Shown in pieces: positions 50,749 through 55,545 of a DNA stretch of 55,545 nucleotides. Source of the stretch: RGIG4079 sp045596365 (GTDB lineage: Bacteria; Bacteroidota; Bacteroidia; Bacteroidales; Muribaculaceae); assembly GCA_045596365.1 (NCBI GenBank), contig JAZOCE010000005.1, forward strand, positions 1-55,545, written 5' to 3'. The notes under the pieces were generated by a model. It was given only the letters and a program-made list of their open reading frames with translations, was not told where the DNA came from and did not search any database. Position 1 is the first letter of the stretch. Each line of letters begins with the position of its first letter. A program made the translations under genes and the position numbers.

Positions 50749-53370
50749 TTAATCTTTGCCTGTAATTATCTTTTTAATATCGTGTAGTTTATTGAGCGCC
50801 GACATTGGGGTGAGGTTATTTATATCCAAATCAAGGATTTCATCACGCACTTGGCTCAACACTGGATCATCAAGTTGGAAGAATGACAATTGCATTCCTT
50901 GACGACCTTCGGCTACATCATTAAGGTTTTTATGTATTGCATCAGATTCCTTGCGATTGTTTGATTCCAACTGATGCAATACTTGATCAGCTCGCTGCAC
51001 AATTGCCGGTGGCATACCCGCAAGTTTAGCAACATGAATACCAAAACTGTGTTCACTGCCTCCGCGCGCCAATTTACGCAAAAACACTACTTTGCCGTTT
51101 ATTTCCTTAACCGACACATTGTAATTTACCACGCGAGAGAAACTCTTCTCCATCTCATTTAACTCATGATAGTGTGTCGCAAAAAGCGTTTTGGGGTGAA
51201 TCTTACCATATTCGTGAATGTGCTCGACGATAGCCCACGCAATAGAGATACCATCGTAAGTTGATGTGCCACGTCCCAATTCGTCAAACAAGATGAGACT
51301 ACGCTCACTCATGTTATTAAGAATCGATGCCGCTTCATTCATCTCAACCATAAAAGTTGACTCGCCAAGCGAGATATTATCAGAAGCTCCCACACGGGTA
51401 AATATCTTATCAACGATACCTATTCGCGCACTATCAGCAGCAACATAACAACCGATCTGCGCCATCAATACATTTAATGCTGTTTGGCGCAACAATGCCG
51501 ATTTACCCGACATATTGGGACCGGTAATCATCATCACCTGCGTACCGGAATTTGACAACGACACCGAGTTGGAGATATATGGTTCGCCCGGTGGCAACTC
51601 CTTCTCAATAACAGGGTGACGACCCTCTACAATCTCTATCGCTAATGAGTCATCTACTACGGGACGATTATAACGATTTTCCATTGCTACACGCGTAAAC
51701 GCAGTCAAGCAGTCAAGACGAGCTATCAACGAAGCATCAAGTTGTATTGCCGGGATATATTCAGCCAAACGGCTCACAAGCTCGTTATATAATCGTGTCT
51801 CAATTATAGCTATACGCTCTTGTGCTCCGAGTATTTTCTCCTCATACTCTTTCAATTCTTGAGTAATGTATCGCTCAGCATTTACAAGTGTCTGCTTGCG
51901 TATCCAGTCGGCAGGCACTTTATCTTTGTGAGTATTGGTAACCTCTATATAGTAGCCAAATACATTATTATAGCCTATCTTAAGGCTTGTGATGCCTGTC
52001 GCTTCAATTTCACGTGCTTGCACCTTCAATAAATAGTCTTTCCCCTGATAAGCGATTTCACGCAATTCATCAAGTTCAGCATCTACTCCAGAACGTATAA
52101 TAGTCCCTTTATTTATCGCCGTTGGTGCATCATCGACAATTTCACGCGCAATTCGATCACGCATCAGAGTGCATGGATTAAGTTGTTCGCCTATTGAGCG
52201 TAATGCATCCTGTTCGGCGCTCATGCACAACGTCTTTATAGGCTCAATCGCGGTCAATGCATTACGCATTTGGACAACTTCTCGTGGCGTAATACGTCCT
52301 ACTGCTACTTTTGAAATCAAGCGTTCAAGGTCTCCCACTTGTTCAAGGTATTCCTTTATCGCTTCACGTTGATCAGGATGACGGAAAAAATACTCCACCA
52401 CATCAAGGCGGCTGTTTATAGCCTTCACATCCTTTAATGGGAATAACACCCACCGACGCAACATTCGTGCGCCCATGGGACTTACAGTGCGGTCTATGAC
52501 ACTAAGAAGACTTTTCCCTTCATCCCCAAGGCTGTCAATAAGTTCAAGGTTGCGCACAGTGAATTTGTCCAACCTCACATATTTATCCTCCTCAATGCGA
52601 GAAAGATTAGTGATGTGGCTGATCTGAGTGTGCTGAGTAATATCAAGATAATGCAGAATCGCTCCCGACGCTATTATCGCCGATGTCATGCGATGAATAC
52701 CAAACCCCTTGAGATTACGAGTTTCAAACTGTTTCAACAGGCGATCCATTGCTGTCTCCTCAGTAAAAATCCAATCGTCAAGTTCAAACGTCAAATAACG
52801 AGCTGTAAACGTTTCCTCAAACTTCCCTCTATTTCCTCGTTCGATAAGCACCTCTTTAGGCGCAAAATTTCCTAAAAGCTTGTCGATATAGTCATTTGTT
52901 CCTTCTGCTGTCAAAAACTCGCCTGTGCTTATATCCAAGAATGACACTCCACAACCTGTGCGAGTAAAATGAACTGCGGCAACAAAGTTGTTCTCACGAT
53001 GATTGAGAATATTATCGTTAATTGAAACTCCCGGAGTTACCAATTCGGTAATTCCGCGTTTCACAAGTTTTTTTGTTAACTTAGGATCCTCAAGTTGCTC
53101 ACAGATGGCAACACGCTTGCCTGCACGCACCAATTTTGGCAAATAAGTATCAAGAGCATGATGAGGGAAACCGGCAAGCTCAACATGTTGAGCAGAGCCG
53201 TTTGCACGTCGAGTCAATGTAATTCCCAATATCTCTGATGCAGCAATGGCATCATCGGAAAAAGTCTCATAGAAATCCCCCACACGAAACAACAACACAG
53301 CATCAGGATGTTTTTGTTTCATCTCAAGATACTGCTTCATCAATGGGGTTTCTACGATAGTCTTTGCCAT
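50749..53370 (-). CDS. mutS: DNA mismatch repair protein MutS
   Basis: 873 residues. Mismatch-recognition start LMKQYLEMKQKHPDAVLLFRVGDFYETF contains the Phe-x-Glu wedge (FYETF). Walker A GPNMSGKSALLRQ (about 617), then DELGRGTSTYDGISIAWA and TLFATHYHELNE. It binds mismatches and recruits MutL. A good promoter precedes it. Confidence 0.98.
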   Translation of the reverse strand: MAKTIVETPLMKQYLEMKQKHPDAVLLFRVGDFYETFSDDAIAASEILGITLTRRANGSAQHVELAGFPHHALDTYLPKLVRAGKRVAICEQLEDPKLTKKLVKRGITELVTPGVSINDNILNHRENNFVAAVHFTRTGCGVSFLDISTGEFLTAEGTNDYIDKLLGNFAPKEVLIERGNRGKFEETFTARYLTFELDDWIFTEETAMDRLLKQFETRNLKGFGIHRMTSAIIASGAILHYLDITQHTQISHITNLSRIEEDKYVRLDKFTVRNLELIDSLGDEGKSLLSVIDRTVSPMGARMLRRWVLFPLKDVKAINSRLDVVEYFFRHPDQREAIKEYLEQVGDLERLISKVAVGRITPREVVQMRNALTAIEPIKTLCMSAEQDALRSIGEQLNPCTLMRDRIAREIVDDAPTAINKGTIIRSGVDAELDELREIAYQGKDYLLKVQAREIEATGITSLKIGYNNVFGYYIEVTNTHKDKVPADWIRKQTLVNAERYITQELKEYEEKILGAQERIAIIETRLYNELVSRLAEYIPAIQLDASLIARLDCLTAFTRVAMENRYNRPVVDDSLAIEIVEGRHPVIEKELPPGEPYISNSVSLSNSGTQVMMITGPNMSGKSALLRQTALNVLMAQIGCYVAADSARIGIVDKIFTRVGASDNISLGESTFMVEMNEAASILNNMSERSLILFDELGRGTSTYDGISIAWAIVEHIHEYGKIHPKTLFATHYHELNEMEKSFSRVVNYNVSVKEINGKVVFLRKLARGGSEHSFGIHVAKLAGMPPAIVQRADQVLHQLESNNRKESDAIHKNLNDVAEGRQGMQLSFFQLDDPVLSQVRDEILDLDINNLTPMSALNKLHDIKKIITGKD

Positions 53371-53394
53371 TTTCTTTGAAAATTAAATAGAATG

Positions 53395-53424
53395 TAAAGT
53401 TAACAATTCTGCTGTGATTGTCAA
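53395..53424 (-). promoter_or_regulatory. promoter of mutS
   Basis: TTG (53422-53424), 19 bp, TAACTTTA (53395-53402) on the minus strand; one base off the -7 consensus, about 25 bp upstream of mutS. Confidence 0.6.
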
Positions 53425-53446
53425 AATCAGTCTTTAAAATCGAAAT

Positions 53447-53477
53447 AAAAAAACAGGCTTGCATCACTGCAAGCCTG
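53447..53477 (-). terminator. terminator after the beta-barrel gene
   Basis: CAGGCTTGCA, loop, TGCAAGCCTG followed on the minus strand by seven T. Confidence 0.9.
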
Positions 53478-53512
53478 CCCATAAACAAAGTTTTTTGTAC
53501 GAATATAGTATT

Positions 53513-54046
53513 TTAGAATTTGTATGCCACGCCAACAGAAGCTGCTACTTGATCGAAAGCATCTAAGTCTCCAAACAATTTTTGGTATTTCGCTTCAAGG
53601 TTGATAGCAATATTTTCAGAAATTGAATATTCAACACCAGCACCAACGTTAATACCAAATGCGCCTTCTGATGCAGATCCACCTTCTTCTCCTATTGTTT
53701 CGTATCCAGGTATATCAACAGAAACACCTTCCCATTCAACTTTTGCATTTGCATAAGTTACACCAGCTAATGGATATACTTTGATATTTTCCGCTACATT
53801 AAAAAGATAGTGAGCAGTAACATCAATACCCCACATAGAAACACCATTTTTTTCCAAGAAATAGTTGAAAGCGGCTTCTGCGCGAATAGCATCAGTAAAA
53901 CCATATTGGTATTTTGCGCCAATTGAGAAAGATTCAATTTCAGATCCATAACCAAAGTTAAGACCTGCTGCTGATTGTCCTTTTTGTGCTGCAAGAGAAC
54001 CAATACCCATAACTGCAACACACAATGCAATAATTAATTTTTTCAT
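53513..54046 (-). CDS. outer-membrane beta-barrel protein
   Basis: 177 residues. Signal peptide MKKLIIALCVAVMGIGSLAAQ. Eight-stranded barrel-like pattern with alternating residues, e.g. GLNFGYGSEIESFSIGAKYQ, and final Phe (VASVGVAYKF). It resembles OmpX/OprF-N-type small barrels of Bacteroidetes. Located two genes downstream of the RNA C/HTH locus on the same strand. Confidence 0.8.
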   Translation of the reverse strand: MKKLIIALCVAVMGIGSLAAQKGQSAAGLNFGYGSEIESFSIGAKYQYGFTDAIRAEAAFNYFLEKNGVSMWGIDVTAHYLFNVAENIKVYPLAGVTYANAKVEWEGVSVDIPGYETIGEEGGSASEGAFGINVGAGVEYSISENIAINLEAKYQKLFGDLDAFDQVAASVGVAYKF

Positions 54047-54148
54047 ATTTAAATTGTTTTAGGTGCATTGTCAGGTTCAAACAATGCAAGTGTTATTATT
54101 TCAAAGTATCGTGAACCTATGACTTAAGTCATCCGATCCTTTATTAAT

Positions 54149-54595
54149 TTAACGAGTATAATGCAATTCAGTCGTTGCTTCCATTCCCATACCTATCATA
54201 TCTGTCATATCATACAAAAAAACAAGTTGAGAATCTGTTAATTTAGATATTTTGATTATTAGATCATCATTGGCATATTCCGATGATGTATAATAGAATC
54301 TATTCCCTTCTATTTTATAAGTAATTCCGTTTACTTTATCCCCTGAAAATGTTAATACTTCATCCCAAAAACCTGAAACGCCCATTTGCTCAGCCAAACC
54401 GGGAAGATCATCGCGAGTAATTGTATTAGAAAAACCTCCTATTTTAGAAACTCCTTTAGAAAAATACCATTTCCCTTGAAGCATTTCAACAGAACTACCA
54501 CCATCAGGCTCGTCATCACTATCACTTGAACAAGATACAAAACCCATTCCTATCACCATCATCATAACGATGCCAAAAAGTTTTAACTTTTCCAT
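54149..54595 (-). CDS. lipocalin-like lipoprotein
   Basis: 148 residues. Lipobox GFVSCSSDSDDEPDGG (Cys22) with an acidic tether. The mature domain begins LQGKWYFSKGVSKIGG, the WxFxx start of lipocalin-like and META-type domains, and continues YKIEGNRFYYTSSEYANDDLIIKI. Surface or periplasmic; ligand unknown. It lies 99 bp downstream of the HTH gene. Confidence 0.75.
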   Translation of the reverse strand: MEKLKLFGIVMMMVIGMGFVSCSSDSDDEPDGGSSVEMLQGKWYFSKGVSKIGGFSNTITRDDLPGLAEQMGVSGFWDEVLTFSGDKVNGITYKIEGNRFYYTSSEYANDDLIIKISKLTDSQLVFLYDMTDMIGMGMEATTELHYTR

Positions 54596-54694
54596 AGTTT
54601 AAATGCATTAATTTATTTTAATTACAAATATCTACATAAATATTAACATTTATATGTTTTTCATGTTGCCTTAATATCCTCAATCTGTAGACAT

Positions 54695-54949
54695 TCACTC
54701 TACAGATTGGCCAATTTTATAATATTCGTTTAAGTAACTAAAAAAATTATGATTTAATGCAATTGATATGCGCAATAAAAGAGTCGTATCAATACTACTT
54801 TTGCTAAAAATTTTGTAAATGTTTGTTCTATCACAATACAACTGGTGAGAAAGCCACGTAACCGACCGTCCTTGGTCTTTCATTACTCGTTTGATTTCAT
54901 TTCCAATATGAACCGAAATCAGAGTTTTTTCATGTCCTTTATTTTTCAT
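54695..54949 (-). CDS. small HTH protein downstream of RNA C
   Basis: 84 residues. Core VHIGNEIKRVMKDQGRSVTWLSHQLYCDRTNIYKIF, then SIDTTLLLRISIALNHNFFSYL: an XRE/Cro-type HTH protein, paralogue of 45930-46154 (the frame is about 45% identical by eye). The HTH lies in SVTWLSHQLYCDRTNIYKIF. Small proteins of this kind are common in Bacteroidales and their targets are generally unknown. The start codon is 58 bp after the last hairpin of RNA C. Confidence 0.8.
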   Translation of the reverse strand: MKNKGHEKTLISVHIGNEIKRVMKDQGRSVTWLSHQLYCDRTNIYKIFSKSSIDTTLLLRISIALNHNFFSYLNEYYKIGQSVE

Positions 54950-55006
54950 ATAACAACGTTATTGACGCCGCTATTTATTCTTATAGACCTTACAGGGATA
55001 TCGAGA

Positions 55007-55155
55007 CAACAAGCGCAGACGTGCTGTTGAGTCCCGAGGCCCTGAGAAAGCCTATACATACAAACAAGCTCCGCCTGCGCAATAACGCAGACGTTTACTG
55101 AACTCATTCGTGTACGCATCTATTGAAATTTCTCAGGTTTCAGGGACGTCCGAAT
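55007..55155 (-). ncRNA. structured RNA C (5' of the second small HTH gene)
   Basis: Minus strand. Outer helix GTCCC (55147-55143) with GGGAC (55035-55031); internal loop TGAAA (55142-55138) facing GCCTC; inner helix CCTGAGAAA (55137-55129) with TTTCTCAGG (55049-55041); a long imperfect rod 55117-55100 with 55071-55054 rich in G-T pairs; apical GTCTGCG (55092-55086) with CGCAGGC (55079-55073). It starts at ATTC, 5 nt after the -7 element, and is followed by hairpin CAACAGC/GCTTGTTG (55029-55007), which has no T-run. Its helices differ entirely in sequence from A and B but the plan is the same. Confidence 0.72.
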
Positions 55156-55160
55156 AGTAG

Positions 55161-55168
55161 CAAACGTA
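55161..55168 (-). promoter_or_regulatory. -7 element of RNA C
   Basis: TACGTTTG on the minus strand, exact TAnnTTTG match, 5 nt before the conserved ATTC of the RNA. No TTG at the usual -33 distance. Confidence 0.55.
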
Positions 55169-55262
55169 TTTTTTAATATGTCTTATTTTCTTAGGTCATA
55201 TGCCTATATCATACAACAAAATTAATGAATTATTTCCAACTATCAAATCAACTCCATCTCCG

Positions 55263-55388
55263 GAAAACTATTTGGGGATATGATAGCAGGCATTATCTAC
55301 AATGTAGCGTCTTCCCGACGCTTATTGTCGGTGCCTCACATCCGGTGGTGGAGCTTAGCTTACCTCCTGCTAATCAGTTATAGCCCTT
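55263..55388 (-). repeat. structured repeat element R2 (homologous to R1 at 359-490)
   Basis: Minus-strand copy of R1. Hairpins: 55367-55364 with 55353-55350 (GGAG/CTCC) and 55331-55327 region (CCGAC/GTCGG, 55331-55315). The core of 81 bases is about 83% identical to R1. A near-palindromic CCCGAAGGG lies at its 5' edge; a similar CCTTCGGG lies downstream of R1. Confidence 0.65.
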
Positions 55389-55414
55389 CGGGCAATCGAC
55401 TTTCAACTATAAAC

Positions 55415-55447
55415 AAAAAGCCCCGGCTCATTCCTGAGTCAGGGCTT
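55415..55447 (-). terminator. terminator of the rRNA operon
   Basis: On the minus strand AAGCCC, a long loop containing a second stem, GGGGCTT, then TTTG. It lies about 10 nt after the 5S rRNA. Confidence 0.75.
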
Positions 55448-55457
55448 CTCTGAAGGG

Positions 55458-55545
<88 letters not shown>

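Larger units (their letters stand above)
54950..55457. other. 508-bp gene-free region holding RNA C and repeat R2
   Basis: From left to right on the + strand: HTH leader, RNA C with its promoter, an A/T-rich spacer (about 55169-55262), repeat R2, and the rRNA terminator. I saw no convincing protein-coding frame. Confidence 0.6.

Noticed and set aside
55007..55155. RNA C as RNase P RNA, SRP RNA or tmRNA
   Set aside because: None of the diagnostic motifs of these RNAs are present and the size is wrong for RNase P and tmRNA.

Overview
The window is a bacterial chromosome segment from the order Bacteroidales. The evidence is a recurring promoter of the Bacteroidetes type (TTG, 18-20 bp, TAnnTTTG), NigD-like lipoproteins, a T9SS-type C-terminal domain, an inositol-lipid cluster like that of Bacteroides, and little Shine-Dalgarno sequence. 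A Muribaculaceae-like relative is possible, but I could not test this. No insertion sequence, CRISPR array or complete prophage is visible.

Layout. 1-3964: end of a secreted protein, a repeat element (R1), three unrecognised genes, a YbdG-like MscS channel, and an AbiEi/AbiEii-like toxin-antitoxin pair whose toxin is broken. 4017-13466: yebC, pheT and the rimP-nusA-infB operon, which ends in a folK-sugar kinase fusion and has an attenuator-like leader. 13554-14403: a holin/M15 peptidase lysis cassette with its own promoter. 14447-22506: an inositol-lipid pathway (myo-inositol-phosphate synthase, two CDP-alcohol phosphotransferases, an AUR1-like PAP2 enzyme, a PgpA-like phosphatase, GtrA, ATP-grasp, nucleotidyltransferase) behind pdxA. 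22531-27282: rlmN, a tandem SGNH protein, a secreted endonuclease I, recO. 27397-27953: rpsT between two identical tRNA-Glu genes. 27976-33466: a frameshifted membrane gene, structured RNA A, lipoproteins, tcdA, a LolD-like ATPase and two NigD-like proteins. 33487-40040: cysS, a helicase, LOG protein, cobalamin adenosyltransferase and smaller genes. 40044-48090: a segment bounded by an inverted duplication of a whole tRNA-Asn unit, holding an S41 protease, mfd, RNA B with a small HTH gene, and an rRNA methyltransferase. 48087-55545: K+/H+ antiporter-like protein, SlyD-like isomerase, mutS, envelope genes, a second small HTH gene behind RNA C, repeat R2, and the 3' part of a 5S rRNA.

The main discovery candidate is a family of three structured RNAs: A (28469-28618, +), B (46155-46307, -) and C (55007-55155, -). 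Each begins near ATTC. Each has a 5-bp outer helix, an internal loop with TGAAA on the 5' side and CCYC on the 3' side, an inner helix of 8-9 bp, and a long rod. The helices differ in sequence but keep pairing. B and C lie directly 5' of paralogous small HTH genes that are followed by secreted or envelope genes. A has a terminator and precedes two lipoproteins. A second structured repeat (R1/R2) lies at the two ends of the window and also keeps its pairing.
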